Origin: an uncultured Phycisphaerales bacterium
GTDB taxonomy: Bacteria; Planctomycetota; Phycisphaerae; Phycisphaerales; UBA1924
Direction of reading: 5' to 3'
Length of the DNA stretch: 36,566 nt
Assembly: GCA_903929885.1 (NCBI GenBank)
Contig: CAIYWI010000052.1
Location: 1-36,566 of the forward strand
This document shows positions 8,431 to 16,972 of the stretch, piece by piece. Made by a program: the position numbers and the translations under genes. The notes below the pieces were generated by a model that worked only from the letters and a program-made list of their open reading frames with translations, ran no database searches and had not been told where the DNA came from. The stretch's first letter is position 1. The number at the start of each line of letters is the position of its first letter.

Positions 8431-9468
8431 TCACAACTGCGACAGGAATCGCAGGTCGTTCTCGAAGAGCAGGCGAATGTCGGGGATGCCGTACTTGCCC
8501 ATGGCGAGGCGTTCGATGCCGAAGCCGAAGGCGAATCCGGTCCATTCCTCGGGATCGACGCCGCACGCCTCGAAGACGGCGGGATCGACCATGCCGCAGC
8601 CGCCGAGTTCCATCCAACGGACGGGCTGATCGGGGCGGAGGCGGATGCGCATGTCGAACTCCGCGCTGGGCTCGGTGAAGGGGAAGAAACTCGGCCGCAG
8701 TCGCACCTGCGCCTCGGGGCCGAAGTAGGCGCGGGCGAAGTTCAGCAACGTCGACTTGAGGTCGACCATCGACACGTTGCGATCGACGCACAAGCCCTCG
8801 ATCTGGTGGAACATGAACGAGTGCGTGGCGTCGACGGTGTCGGGGCGATAGACGCGGCCGGGCGCGACGATGCGGATGGGCGTCTGGAGCTTCCCGCCGC
8901 CCGAGGCGACGGCCTGCTCGAGCATGCGGATCTGCACGGTGCTGGTCTGGGACCGCATCATGCGGGGCACGCGGGTGGTCGCCGGGTCGTCGACGTAGAA
9001 GTTGTCGATCGGGTCTCGCGCCGGATGCTCGGGCGGGATGTTGAGCTTGATGAAGTTGTGGGCGTCGTCCTCGAGCTCGGGGCCTTCGGCGACCTCGAAG
9101 CCCATGCGGGCGAAGACGTCGACCAGTTCATCTCGCACGCGAGTGATCACGTGCCGACGCCCGATGGTCCGCGACTCGATCAGGCCCGGCTCGGTCACGT
9201 CGATCCGCTCGGACGACACCGGGGCTGCGCCGACGTGGTCCTTCTTCGCGGCGTACGCCGCCTCGACCGACCCGCGCACGGCGTTGAGCTTGGCGCCCAC
9301 CGCGGGCTTGAGCTCCTTGGGGACGTCCTTGAACCCGGCGAGCATCGCCTTCAGCTTGCCGCTGTTGCCCAGGTAGGCCAAGCGCCACGCCTCGAGGGCC
9401 TCGGCGTCATTGGCGGCGGCGAGCCCGGCGAGGGCTTCGGTTTCGAGGGTGGCGAGCGCGTCGAGCAT
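8431..9468 (-). CDS. pheS: phenylalanyl-tRNA synthetase alpha subunit
   Basis: PheS is the catalytic class II subunit that, with PheT, charges tRNA-Phe. The 345-residue protein matches the family length. It has an N-terminal coiled-coil tRNA-binding part (about 1-90), class II motif 2 with THSFMFHQIEG (215-225), FPFTEPS (262-268) and motif 3 GFGIERLAM (315-323). The usual partner gene pheT is not adjacent: on the downstream side lie the convergent secreted-protein genes. ATG 9468 is chosen because a TACGCT box lies 8 nt upstream and the N-terminus matches the family; the open frame continues to 10191 but that is a shadow of the plus-strand membrane gene. Confidence 0.96.
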   Translation of the reverse strand: MLDALATLETEALAGLAAANDAEALEAWRLAYLGNSGKLKAMLAGFKDVPKELKPAVGAKLNAVRGSVEAAYAAKKDHVGAAPVSSERIDVTEPGLIESRTIGRRHVITRVRDELVDVFARMGFEVAEGPELEDDAHNFIKLNIPPEHPARDPIDNFYVDDPATTRVPRMMRSQTSTVQIRMLEQAVASGGGKLQTPIRIVAPGRVYRPDTVDATHSFMFHQIEGLCVDRNVSMVDLKSTLLNFARAYFGPEAQVRLRPSFFPFTEPSAEFDMRIRLRPDQPVRWMELGGCGMVDPAVFEACGVDPEEWTGFAFGFGIERLAMGKYGIPDIRLLFENDLRFLSQL

Positions 9469-9476
9469 GCGGGCAG

Positions 9477-9482
9477 AGCGTA
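9477..9482 (-). promoter_or_regulatory. -10-like box of pheS (TACGCT on minus strand)
   Basis: TACGCT on the minus strand ends 8 nt before the pheS ATG. There is no Shine-Dalgarno sequence between them, which fits a leaderless transcript. No clear -35. Confidence 0.45.
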
Positions 9483-9533
9483 GGAAGGACGCGGGCGGGG
9501 CGGACTTCGCGGGGCGTGGGCATGGGCCGTCCC

Positions 9534-9539
9534 TATGCT
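9534..9539 (+). promoter_or_regulatory. -10-like box (TATGCT) before the membrane protein gene
   Basis: TATGCT ends 11 nt before the ATG at 9551, with no Shine-Dalgarno sequence. It is identical to the box before prfB, including the following CTG. Confidence 0.45.
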
Positions 9540-9550
9540 CTGCGGCCCGC

Positions 9551-10765
9551 ATGAACCATGCCCATCCGACAGCCCGTGCCCCCAGCCCCGCCGCGTGGGC
9601 CGCGTATCTGGGCGCGTCGTGGACTTGGTGCATCGGGATGTGGCTGCCGGTGATGCTGCTCCGCGACCTGGGCCCGTGGTCGTTCGCGGTCTTCGCCCTG
9701 CCCAACGTGATCGGGGCGGCGGCGATGGGGTGGATCATCCCGACCGCCGACGCCGCCGAACGGTTGGCGCGTGAGCACGCCGGCGCGTGCCGGCTCTTTT
9801 CGGTCGTCACGTACCTCTTCCAGTGCTTCTTCCTCGGGGCCATCGCCTTCGGAGGGCCGTGGGCGCCCGAACTGGCACTGCCCGCGGCGTTGGCCATTCT
9901 CGTGCCGACGCTGGCGGGGCCTTGGCTTGCGGGACGACTGGGGGCCCAACGCCTGCTCGGCGGCGCGTGTCTTGGTGCCTCGATCATCGCGGCGGCATGG
10001 TGGTGGCTGATGGCCAAGCCGGGCATGGCCTCGGCTGTGACGGCTCTGCCCGGGGCCGACCCGTGGCACTTGGCGGGCCTCGCGTCCGCGTGCCTCTTGG
10101 GCTTTGCGTTGTGCCCGTACCTTGACCTGACATTCCTCCGCGCGCGACGAGCGTGCGCCTCGCCCGGCGAAGCTCGCGTGGCCTTCGGCATGGGCTTTGG
10201 CGTGCTCTTCGCCTCGATGATCGTGCTGACCTTCGGCTACGGGGCGTGGCTGGTGCATGCTGGGCCGGAGGCAACGCTCGGGCCGTGGCTGCTGCCCCTG
10301 CCGCTGGTGGTGCACGTGTGCGTGCAGGTGAGCTTCAAGCTGCTCGTGCACCGCAATGAGGCGGCGTGCGCGGAGCCGCGGTGCTCGCTGGCGGGCACCG
10401 TGCGACTGCCGCTGCTGGGCGCTGGCATGGCGGCGGCATTCCTGCTGCTCAAGGACGCGCCGTCGGTGCACGGCTTGTCGCCCTTCGAGTTGGGCTATCG
10501 GCTCTTCATGACCTTCTACGGGCTCATCTTCCCGGCGTACGTGTGGTTGTGCGTGGGGTCGCCCCGGTGGTGCAGGCCCGCGCCCGATGCGAGGGCGCTC
10601 GTGCGGCTGGTCGTGACGATGGCTGCGGCGTCGCCCTTCTTCTGGCTGGGGTTCATCGAGCGACGCCACGAATGGACGGCGGCGGGCGTGGCGATCGTGC
10701 TCGGGGCGAGGTGGGTGCCCGTGGGAGGACGCGTCGTTCATCCCCAATCGCGAAGCGATTCATGA
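9551..10765 (+). CDS. polytopic membrane protein, probable transporter, C-terminus within a repeat element
   Basis: The 404-residue protein is strongly hydrophobic with roughly 10-12 predicted membrane helices and is probably a transporter-like protein. I do not recognise the family. The first segment contains WTWCIGMWLPVMLLRDLG and the fourth quarter has FELGYRLFMTFYGLIFPAYVW. ATG 9551 is chosen because a TATGCT box lies 11 nt upstream; the open frame reaches back to 9410 inside pheS. The last seven or so codons and the stop TGA lie inside the left terminal inverted repeat of the element at 10744-11095, so the natural C-terminus may have been replaced when the element inserted. Confidence 0.7.
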   Translation: MNHAHPTARAPSPAAWAAYLGASWTWCIGMWLPVMLLRDLGPWSFAVFALPNVIGAAAMGWIIPTADAAERLAREHAGACRLFSVVTYLFQCFFLGAIAFGGPWAPELALPAALAILVPTLAGPWLAGRLGAQRLLGGACLGASIIAAAWWWLMAKPGMASAVTALPGADPWHLAGLASACLLGFALCPYLDLTFLRARRACASPGEARVAFGMGFGVLFASMIVLTFGYGAWLVHAGPEATLGPWLLPLPLVVHVCVQVSFKLLVHRNEAACAEPRCSLAGTVRLPLLGAGMAAAFLLLKDAPSVHGLSPFELGYRLFMTFYGLIFPAYVWLCVGSPRWCRPAPDARALVRLVVTMAAASPFFWLGFIERRHEWTAAGVAIVLGARWVPVGGRVVHPQSRSDS

Positions 10766-11095
10766 ACGTAGCCGGGGGCGGAAGCGTTTCGCCGACATCC
10801 CCGGATGTATCGCCACACGCGCAGCGAACCCGAAGGGGCTTCCGATGGACCGACCCATCGCGATCGCGTGTGACGTTGTCGCGTCATCCACCTTCTCGCA
10901 CGGTTCGACGACGATGTCGATATCGTGCCCGCGTCGCGGCCCATGACATTCGATCACGCGGCCGCATTGCATCCGACGTCATGGGTTGATCCGTCGGAAA
11001 TCCCTTCGGGGTTGTCGCACATTTCACGCCGCAGCCGCGGGTCGCGGCGAAGCGCCGCAACTCCCGGCTGCGTTCATGAATCGCTTCGCGATTGG
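10744..11095. repeat. 352-bp MITE-like element with perfect 25-bp terminal inverted repeats
   Basis: Bases 10744-10768 are the exact reverse complement of 11071-11095. Each end carries a 15-nt hairpin AATCGC-GAA-GCGATT (10746-10760; its complement at 11079-11093). The inside holds diverged versions of the modules in the repeats at 35207-36561, in the same order: a CCGGGGG...CCCCGG hairpin, a CCCGAAGGGG-like module, a GCATTGCATCCGAC stretch, GGTTGATC, and a CCCTTCGGGG-like module. No ORF in it looks real, so it is non-autonomous. Bases 10766-11114 hold no gene. It may be mobilised by a transposase like the one at 35830-36276. No target duplication is obvious. Confidence 0.8.
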
Positions 11096-11114
11096 CGTGT
11101 GGTTGATCGTGACG

Positions 11115-12224
11115 TCACGCCTCGCCCAGCGCGTGTCGCACGGCCTCACGGACCATCGCCGAATCGTCGTCGCGGTATCGTTCGAGGGCCGCGCGAACGG
11201 CGGAGTCGTTGGTTTCTCGCAGCACGTTGCCCAACGCGATCGCCGCGTTGCGGCGCATCATGTCGAGGTTGGCCCGCTTCATCGGCGAGGCCTTGAAGGC
11301 CAGTTGCCTCGCCGCGGCGTTCCATGCCAGCACGTCGATCAGGTCGAGCCACGGAATGTTCGCCTCGTACGCGACATGGCGAGGCGTCTCGAAGGTTCGC
11401 CCCGAGTTGTGCGGACACACCTCCTGGCATACGTCGCACCCGTAGACCCAGTCGCCGATGGCCTCGTGAAAGCCCGCATCGATCGCCTCGCGATGTTCGA
11501 TGGTGAGGTAGGAGATGCACCGGGACGCATCGACGCTGTAGGGCGTGATGGCCCTCGTGGGACAGGCATCGATGCATCGCGTGCAGGTGCCGCAGTGATC
11601 GGTGACCATCCGCTGGTCGTCGAGCGGGGGCAACTCCAGCGTCGTCGCCACCACGCCCAGCAGCAGGTAACTCCCCAGCGTCGGGTGGATGAGCAGCGTG
11701 TTGCGCCCCTGCCACCCCAACCCCGCGGCGACGGCGATCTCGCGTTCGAGGATCGGCACCGTGTCGATGCACGTGCGAAACCCGCTGCCGGGCACCTCCT
11801 CGCGCAGGCGATCCGCCAACGCGTGCAGCCGCTTCTTCATCTCCTCGTGGTAGTTGCGTCCCTGCGCGTACCTCGCGACGCGTCCCAACGGTCGCTCCTC
11901 GCGGCTGCGGTCGGGAAGTTCACTCCCGCGCGGGGCGTATTGATCCGCCACGACGATGAACGACTTCGTGCCCGAAAGGACCCGGGCGGGTTCCTCGCGC
12001 AGGTCGTTGTCGCGGGCGAGATAGTCCATGGTGCCGTGGCGGCCCGCCTCGAGCCAGCCCCGGAGGAACGGCCCCCACTTCGACCTCGCGGCGGGCGCGA
12101 ACCCCGCGGCCACGAAGCCAGCGTCGCGGCACAACGACGCCACATGCCTCGACAGCTCCACGCCACCGAGCGGAGGCGTCAGCGGCGGGTACGTCGGCTT
12201 GGGATTGTTCGGAGCACGGCCCAT
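11115..12224 (-). CDS. queG: epoxyqueuosine reductase QueG
   Basis: QueG reduces epoxyqueuosine to queuosine in tRNA, using cobalamin and two [4Fe-4S] clusters. The 369-residue protein has the ferredoxin-like motif CGTCTRCIDACP (Cys211, 214, 217, 221) and the second motif CDVCQEVCP (Cys263, 266, 270), plus Cys236. The catalytic Asp is probably Asp154 in IDTVPILER. The C-terminal 60 residues (NLDMMRRNAAIALGN onward) are the HEAT-like tail found in this family. It lies 30 bp downstream of the TIM-barrel gene on the same strand, so they may be co-transcribed. The first 20 residues are Pro-rich, so the true start may be slightly further in. No Shine-Dalgarno sequence is seen. Confidence 0.94.
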   Translation of the reverse strand: MGRAPNNPKPTYPPLTPPLGGVELSRHVASLCRDAGFVAAGFAPAARSKWGPFLRGWLEAGRHGTMDYLARDNDLREEPARVLSGTKSFIVVADQYAPRGSELPDRSREERPLGRVARYAQGRNYHEEMKKRLHALADRLREEVPGSGFRTCIDTVPILEREIAVAAGLGWQGRNTLLIHPTLGSYLLLGVVATTLELPPLDDQRMVTDHCGTCTRCIDACPTRAITPYSVDASRCISYLTIEHREAIDAGFHEAIGDWVYGCDVCQEVCPHNSGRTFETPRHVAYEANIPWLDLIDVLAWNAAARQLAFKASPMKRANLDMMRRNAAIALGNVLRETNDSAVRAALERYRDDDSAMVREAVRHALGEA

Positions 12225-12254
12225 CGATGAAGGCCGACGGATGATCGCCCAGAC

Positions 12255-13115
12255 TCAGACCTTGGCGGCGGGCCGGCGCGTGGCCGAAGCCCTCGAACCC
12301 AACCAGTCGTACATCGTGCGGGCCGAACGGGCCAAGGCGTCCTCGACGCCCGAGGATTCGGCGCCCAGCCAGGCGCGGTCGAACTCGTGCACCAGCCAGC
12401 CGTCGAAACCGGCCTTGGCGGCGGCCTCGATGGCGGCACGGGGGTTGAGGTCGCCCTCGCCCAGGGCGACCGGACGGCCGCTCTTGAGGTCCTTCACCTT
12501 CACCACCTTGAGGCGATCGCCAAGGAGGGCGACCCCCTGCTCGATGACCTCGCCCGCGGCGGCGGCCACCGGGAGGGAGTACGACGCGCCCAACAGCGGC
12601 GAGCCGACACGATCGATGACTTCGGAGACCTGAACGGCGGTCGAGAAGGAGCCACCGTTCTCGAGCAGCAGTTGCACGCCGCTGTTGCGGCAATAGTCGG
12701 CGCACTTGATCAGGCGGTCGGCGATGCGGGCCAAGGCGTTCTTGCGCGGCTCGTTGCCGACGATCTCGAAGGCAAAGACGCGAACGAACGGGGCCTCGAG
12801 CTGGACGGCGAGATCGACGCACGCCTTGGTCTCGCGGATCATCTGCTCCTGATCGAGGTACAGGCCCAGGATCGGCGGCGTGATGGGGTCGTCGTAGCGG
12901 ATGCCGGTGGCGAGCGAGCAGATGGAGAGGCCGGCCCGCTCGAGCATGCCTCGAACCTTGGCCGGGGACGTGAGCGAGGGTTCGCAGGCCAGGTCGCGGG
13001 AGCCGTAGCCGTGGGTGCGAAGTTCGACGCCGACGTACCCCCACTGCTCGGCGCGTTCGGCCAAGCGGGCGAGGGTCCAGTCGGGGCAGGCAACCGTGCT
13101 GAATGCGGGCTTCAT
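12255..13115 (-). CDS. sugar phosphate isomerase/epimerase-like TIM barrel protein
   Basis: The 286-residue protein looks like a xylose-isomerase-like (AP endonuclease 2 family) TIM barrel, a fold that holds a divalent metal and isomerises or epimerises sugars or polyols. Supporting motifs are GYVGVELRTHG near 26-36, LLLENGG in the middle, KVVKVKDLKSGR and GEGDLNPRAAIEAAAKAGFDGWLVHEFD near the end, the last being highly typical. The substrate cannot be told from sequence. ATG 13115 is supported by a TATACT box 9 nt upstream. It lies between the agmatinase-family gene (50 bp upstream) and queG, all on the minus strand. Confidence 0.85.
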   Translation of the reverse strand: MKPAFSTVACPDWTLARLAERAEQWGYVGVELRTHGYGSRDLACEPSLTSPAKVRGMLERAGLSICSLATGIRYDDPITPPILGLYLDQEQMIRETKACVDLAVQLEAPFVRVFAFEIVGNEPRKNALARIADRLIKCADYCRNSGVQLLLENGGSFSTAVQVSEVIDRVGSPLLGASYSLPVAAAAGEVIEQGVALLGDRLKVVKVKDLKSGRPVALGEGDLNPRAAIEAAAKAGFDGWLVHEFDRAWLGAESSGVEDALARSARTMYDWLGSRASATRRPAAKV

Positions 13116-13124
13116 GACGGGTCG

Positions 13125-13130
13125 AGTATA
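13125..13130 (-). promoter_or_regulatory. -10-like box of the TIM-barrel gene (TATACT on minus strand)
   Basis: TATACT on the minus strand ends 9 nt before the ATG at 13115, with no Shine-Dalgarno sequence. This suggests a separate, leaderless transcript even though the upstream gene is only 50 bp away. Confidence 0.45.
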
Positions 13131-13165
13131 GGAGACGTTCGGGCCGAGTCGGCCCGGGGAAGGCC

Positions 13166-14119
13166 TCAGGCCGTGAGAGCGATGATCTCGAAGAGGACGT
13201 GGGCGGCCAGCAGGGAGGTGATGCCCGCCGGGTCGCGGTCGGGCAGGACCTCGACGACATCGGCCCCCACGAGGTTGACGCCCCGCAGGCGGCGGAGCAG
13301 GGCGAGCGCCTCGGCGGAGGTGAAGCCCCCGACGCTGGGGGTGCCGGTGCCCGGGGCGTAGGCCGGGTCGACGACATCGATGTCGAAGGTGAGATAGCTC
13401 GGCCGCTTCTCCTCCACCTGGTGCTTGAGGAACTGGGCGAGGGTCTGCTGACCGTCGCGGAACATCTGCTCGTAGGTGATGACGGTGGCGCCGACGGAGC
13501 GGGCGTAGTCGAGGTCGGCGCCGGTGTTGAGCGGGCCCTTGACGCCGATGCTGATCATGCGGCGCGGATCGACCAGTCCGTCCTCGATGGCGCGGCGAAA
13601 GACCGAACCGTGGCTCCACTTCTCGCCCCAGATGACGTCGACGGTATCGAGGTGGCTGTCGAGATGGATGAGCGACAGGCCGCCCGAGGGTCGCCCCTGA
13701 CGTTCCCACGTGGCCTTGATGTTGGCGTAGGCGATGGAGTGGTCGCCGCCGACGGCGAGCAGTCGCGACGTGGGATCGCCAAGACCCGCGGCGAAGGACG
13801 CGACGGCCTCGGCGGTGTCGCGAACGTCGAAGGGCTTCACGGGCGCGTCGCCGCCGTCGGCGAGACTGAGCCGCTCGGCGACGTTGACGCCGAACTCGAG
13901 ATGGAAGGGCTTGACGTACTGCGATGCCTCGCGAATGGCCCGGGGGCCGAAGCGTGCGCCCGGGCGATACGTGACGCCGCCGTCGAAGGGGACGCCGTAG
14001 GCGACCCAGTCGACGGGTCGGTGCTCGGCGACGACGTCGGCCAGACGGGGCCAGCGGCAGAAGGTGCAGAGGCCGGCGAACCGCGGATTCACCCGGCTGT
14101 CGACGAGCGTGGTGGGCAT
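13166..14119 (-). CDS. agmatinase/arginase (ureohydrolase) family protein
   Basis: Ureohydrolases use two Mn2+ ions to release urea from agmatine, arginine or guanidino acids. All six metal ligands are visible in the 317-residue protein: His127 in GGDHS, Asp154, His156 and Asp158 in HLDSHLD, and Asp246 and Asp248 in FDIDVVDP. WSHGSVFRRA (168-177) resembles the agmatinase segment more than arginase. The gene is divergent from a complete polyamine-type ABC transporter 98 bp away, which supports agmatinase (agmatine to putrescine) or guanidinobutyrase activity; the substrate is inferred. A TACGCT box lies 6 nt before the ATG. Confidence 0.92.
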   Translation of the reverse strand: MPTTLVDSRVNPRFAGLCTFCRWPRLADVVAEHRPVDWVAYGVPFDGGVTYRPGARFGPRAIREASQYVKPFHLEFGVNVAERLSLADGGDAPVKPFDVRDTAEAVASFAAGLGDPTSRLLAVGGDHSIAYANIKATWERQGRPSGGLSLIHLDSHLDTVDVIWGEKWSHGSVFRRAIEDGLVDPRRMISIGVKGPLNTGADLDYARSVGATVITYEQMFRDGQQTLAQFLKHQVEEKRPSYLTFDIDVVDPAYAPGTGTPSVGGFTSAEALALLRRLRGVNLVGADVVEVLPDRDPAGITSLLAAHVLFEIIALTA

Positions 14120-14125
14120 GGCGGG

Positions 14126-14131
14126 AGCGTA
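14126..14131 (-). promoter_or_regulatory. -10-like box of the agmatinase-family gene (TACGCT on minus strand)
   Basis: TACGCT on the minus strand ends 6 nt before the ATG at 14119, as expected for a leaderless transcript. It shares the divergent intergenic region with the box of the transporter operon. Confidence 0.45.
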
Positions 14132-14203
14132 GGAGCGTGCCGGGGAAGGGTGTCGTTCGGGAGGCGAGTGGCGCGCCGTCGGCGACGAACCGAGCGGTGG
14201 CCA

Positions 14204-14209
14204 TAGAGT
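14204..14209 (+). promoter_or_regulatory. -10-like box of the polyamine transporter operon (TAGAGT)
   Basis: TAGAGT ends 8 nt before GTG 14218 and helps to choose that start codon over the upstream GTGs at 14137 and 14197. Confidence 0.4.
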
Positions 14210-14217
14210 CGCCTCGC

Positions 14218-15264
14218 GTGGCCCGCACGAACGACACAGCTCCCGCCGCGGGCGTCCTCGAGCTCCGGGGCGTTCGCAAGCGATTCGACACGATCGCGGC
14301 GCTCGACGGCATCGACCTGTCGATCCCGCGGGGCGAGTTCGTCGCCCTGCTGGGCCCTTCGGGCTGCGGGAAGACGACGCTGCTGCGAATCGTCGCCGGG
14401 CTCGAGAGCCCGGACGAGGGGCGTGTGCTGCTCGACGGTCGCGACATCACCTTCGACGACGCGGCTTCGCGACCGGTCAACACGGTCTTCCAGTCCTATG
14501 CCCTCTTTCCGCACCTGAGCGTGCGGGAGAACATCGCCTTCGGACTCCGATCGCGGCGCATCGCCGGCGAGGAGATCGATCGGCGTCTCTCGAGGGCGAT
14601 GGCGATGGCGAGGATCGAGGATCTTGGCGATCGGCGACCCGAGACGCTCTCGGGCGGCCAGCGTCAACGGGTCGCGCTCGCGAGGGCCGTGATCAACGAG
14701 CCGGCCGTGCTGCTTCTCGACGAGCCCATGTCGGCGCTCGACGCGAGGCTTCGCGCGACGCTGCAGCGGGAACTCCGCGACCTGCACCGGCGGCTCGGCA
14801 CGACGTTCATTCTCGTGACGCACGATCAGGAGGAGGCGATGAGCGTCGCCGATCGCGTGGTGGTGATGAATCGGGGCCTCATCGAGCGTCAGGGCTCGCC
14901 TCGCGAGGTGTACGACCAGCCGGGCACCCGCTTTGTCGCGGACTTCGTCGGCGGGGCGAGCGTGCTCGAGATTCTCGAGCGGACGCCGCGGGGCATCCGC
15001 ACGCACGCCGGGACGCTGTGGTGCGACGCGCTCGACGCCTCGTGCACGCACGTGTGCCTGAGGCCGGAAGACGTGCGGCTCGCGCCGTGCGGCGAGGGCG
15101 AAGGGCTGGAGGTCCTTGAGGTCGTCTTCCGGGGCGAGTGCGCGGAGGTGACGCTGGGCCCCGCGATCGTGCGGGCGAAGGTGAGACCGGGAAGCGAGCC
15201 CGCGGCGGGCGCCCGCGTGCGCATCGAGGTGGACGGCGACCGCGTGCGGGGCTTGCATGGCTGA
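14218..15264 (+). CDS. potA: ABC transporter ATP-binding protein, spermidine/putrescine type
   Basis: PotA-type ATPases energise uptake of polyamines. The 348-residue protein has Walker A GPSGCGKTT (46-54), the Q-loop VFQSYALFPH, the signature LSGGQRQR near 144, Walker B LLLDEPMSALD near 165, the His switch VTHDQEEA and a C-terminal TOBE-like domain (about 240-348) with CLRPEDVRL. The phrase SYALFPHLSVRENIAFGL is typical of the PotA/FbpC group. The open frame begins at GTG 14137, but GTG 14218 fits better because of the TAGAGT box and conserved N-terminus. It overlaps the permease gene by 8 bp, so this is an operon. Confidence 0.93.
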   Translation: MARTNDTAPAAGVLELRGVRKRFDTIAALDGIDLSIPRGEFVALLGPSGCGKTTLLRIVAGLESPDEGRVLLDGRDITFDDAASRPVNTVFQSYALFPHLSVRENIAFGLRSRRIAGEEIDRRLSRAMAMARIEDLGDRRPETLSGGQRQRVALARAVINEPAVLLLDEPMSALDARLRATLQRELRDLHRRLGTTFILVTHDQEEAMSVADRVVVMNRGLIERQGSPREVYDQPGTRFVADFVGGASVLEILERTPRGIRTHAGTLWCDALDASCTHVCLRPEDVRLAPCGEGEGLEVLEVVFRGECAEVTLGPAIVRAKVRPGSEPAAGARVRIEVDGDRVRGLHG

Positions 15265-16972
15265 TCGCACCGCGTGGATGGGGCGGATGGTCGATCGGCG
15301 GCGCCTGTCGCTGCGGGCGGCGTTGCTCGCCTCGCCCGCGTTGGCGTGGATGGCCGTGCTGGTGGTGCTGCCGACGCTCGGATTCGGCGTCTTGGCATTG
15401 ATGACCCGCGGACCCCAAGGGCAGGTGGAGGCCACGCCGACCTTGGAGCACCTGCGCCGGGCCATCGGTCTCACGGACGCGGGCTTCGCATCCGACACGC
15501 TGCGAATCGTCGCTCGCACGATCGCGGTCGCGACGTTCACGAGCGCGGCGTGCATCGCCCTGGCCTTCCCGACGGCGATCTGGATCGCCTCTCGCCCCGC
15601 GGCCCGCCGGCCGATGCTGCTGGCGCTGGCCGCCATTCCGCTGGGCACCAACATCGTCATCCGCTCCTACGCCTGGATGCTGCTCCTGGGGCCCGACTCG
15701 CCCGCGGCGCGACTGGGCGCGGCGATCGGCCTGATCGAGCCCGGTGCATCGCTGCATCCGTCGTGGCTTGCCGTGTCGCTGGGCATGGTGGCCGCTTCGC
15801 TGCCCCTGGCCGTCATCGCGCTCTACGCCAGCGTGGAACGACTCGACTGGAGGCTGTTCGACGCGGCCCGCGACCTTCACGCCTCGCGGATGCGTGCCGC
15901 GGTTCACGGGATCGTGATTCCGGCGTGGCCGGGACTGGCGGCGGCGTTCACGCTCACCTTCGTGCCGGCGCTGGGGAGTTTCGTCATTCCCGACCTGCTG
16001 GGGGGCGCGAAGCACTGGATGATCGGCCATCTCGTGCAACAGCAGTTCGGCACGAGCCGCAACTGGCCGTACGGGGCTGCGCTGGGACTGCTGCTGGTGG
16101 CGGGCACGATTCCCGCGGCCGTGATGCTCTCGAGGCGGCGCGTCGGGGCGGCGGAGGCGGGCGGCGGCACGCCTCGGGCATCGACGGGGGCGGGTTGCTG
16201 TGCGGCGGCCTCGCTCCTGCTGCTCTACCTGCCGATCGTCGCCGTGGCGATCGCCTCGTTCGCGTCGACCCGCACGGGCCTCTCGCTCGGCGCGCCGACG
16301 CTCGAGTGGTATCGGGGCGTCTTCCGCGACGCCCGGTTGCTCGAGTTGGCGACCAACACGCTGACCCTCGCGATCGTCTCGACGGCGATCGCCACGACGC
16401 TGGGCACGATGCTGGCCCTGTCGCTCGAGCGGTTCCCGTGGCGACCGGGCCTCCGGTCGACGATCGACGGCGTGTTGACGCTCCCGGTGGTGATGCCCGA
16501 CGTGCTGCTCGCCGCGGGCGTGGTGGTCGCGTTGGGCGCGCTGCGACAGGTCGGCGACCTCTTCGAGCCCGGCATGGCGGCGATGGTGGCCGGGCACGTG
16601 AGTTTCCAGATCGCCTTCGTGACGATGGTGGTCCGGGCGAGGCTGGCGAGCGTCGGGACCGGCTGCGAGGAGGCGGCGGCCGATCTCCACGCGTCGGGCC
16701 TCACGCGGCTTGTTCGCGTCACGCTTCCGCTGCTTGCGCCCGGCATCGCGGGCGGGGCCATGCTGGCCTTCACGCTCTCGCTCGACGACTTCGTCATCAG
16801 CTTCATGACCGCGTCGCCCTCCTCGACGACACTGCCCGTCCACATCTATGCCTCGGTGCGACGGGGTCTTCGGCCGGAACTCCACGCCCTGTCGACGATC
16901 CTGTTCCTCGTCACGCTGGTGATCGTGCCGCTGACCCATCGACTGGCCCGACGGCCAACAATCGGGCCATGA
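15257..16972 (+). CDS. fused polyamine-type ABC transporter permease (PotB-PotC fusion)
   Basis: The two permeases of polyamine transporters are normally separate (PotB and PotC, about 270-290 residues each). Here one 571-residue frame holds both. The first half (1 to about 300) has about six membrane helices and an EAA-like loop DAARDLHASRMRA near 200. The second half (about 315-571) has six more and a second EAA loop, EAAADLHASGLTRL, near 470. The end segment SLDDFVISFMT is typical of PotC. The linker near 295-312 is Gly/Ala-rich. I see no stop or frameshift at the junction, so the fusion looks real. It overlaps potA by 8 bp and the binding-protein gene by 4 bp. Confidence 0.92.
   Translation: MADRTAWMGRMVDRRRLSLRAALLASPALAWMAVLVVLPTLGFGVLALMTRGPQGQVEATPTLEHLRRAIGLTDAGFASDTLRIVARTIAVATFTSAACIALAFPTAIWIASRPAARRPMLLALAAIPLGTNIVIRSYAWMLLLGPDSPAARLGAAIGLIEPGASLHPSWLAVSLGMVAASLPLAVIALYASVERLDWRLFDAARDLHASRMRAAVHGIVIPAWPGLAAAFTLTFVPALGSFVIPDLLGGAKHWMIGHLVQQQFGTSRNWPYGAALGLLLVAGTIPAAVMLSRRRVGAAEAGGGTPRASTGAGCCAAASLLLLYLPIVAVAIASFASTRTGLSLGAPTLEWYRGVFRDARLLELATNTLTLAIVSTAIATTLGTMLALSLERFPWRPGLRSTIDGVLTLPVVMPDVLLAAGVVVALGALRQVGDLFEPGMAAMVAGHVSFQIAFVTMVVRARLASVGTGCEEAAADLHASGLTRLVRVTLPLLAPGIAGGAMLAFTLSLDDFVISFMTASPSSTTLPVHIYASVRRGLRPELHALSTILFLVTLVIVPLTHRLARRPTIGP

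Noticed and set aside
14879..16939. 686-codon minus-strand open frame over the permease fusion
   Set aside because: Highly charged Arg/Gln/His-rich translation, the expected antisense image of a membrane protein gene.
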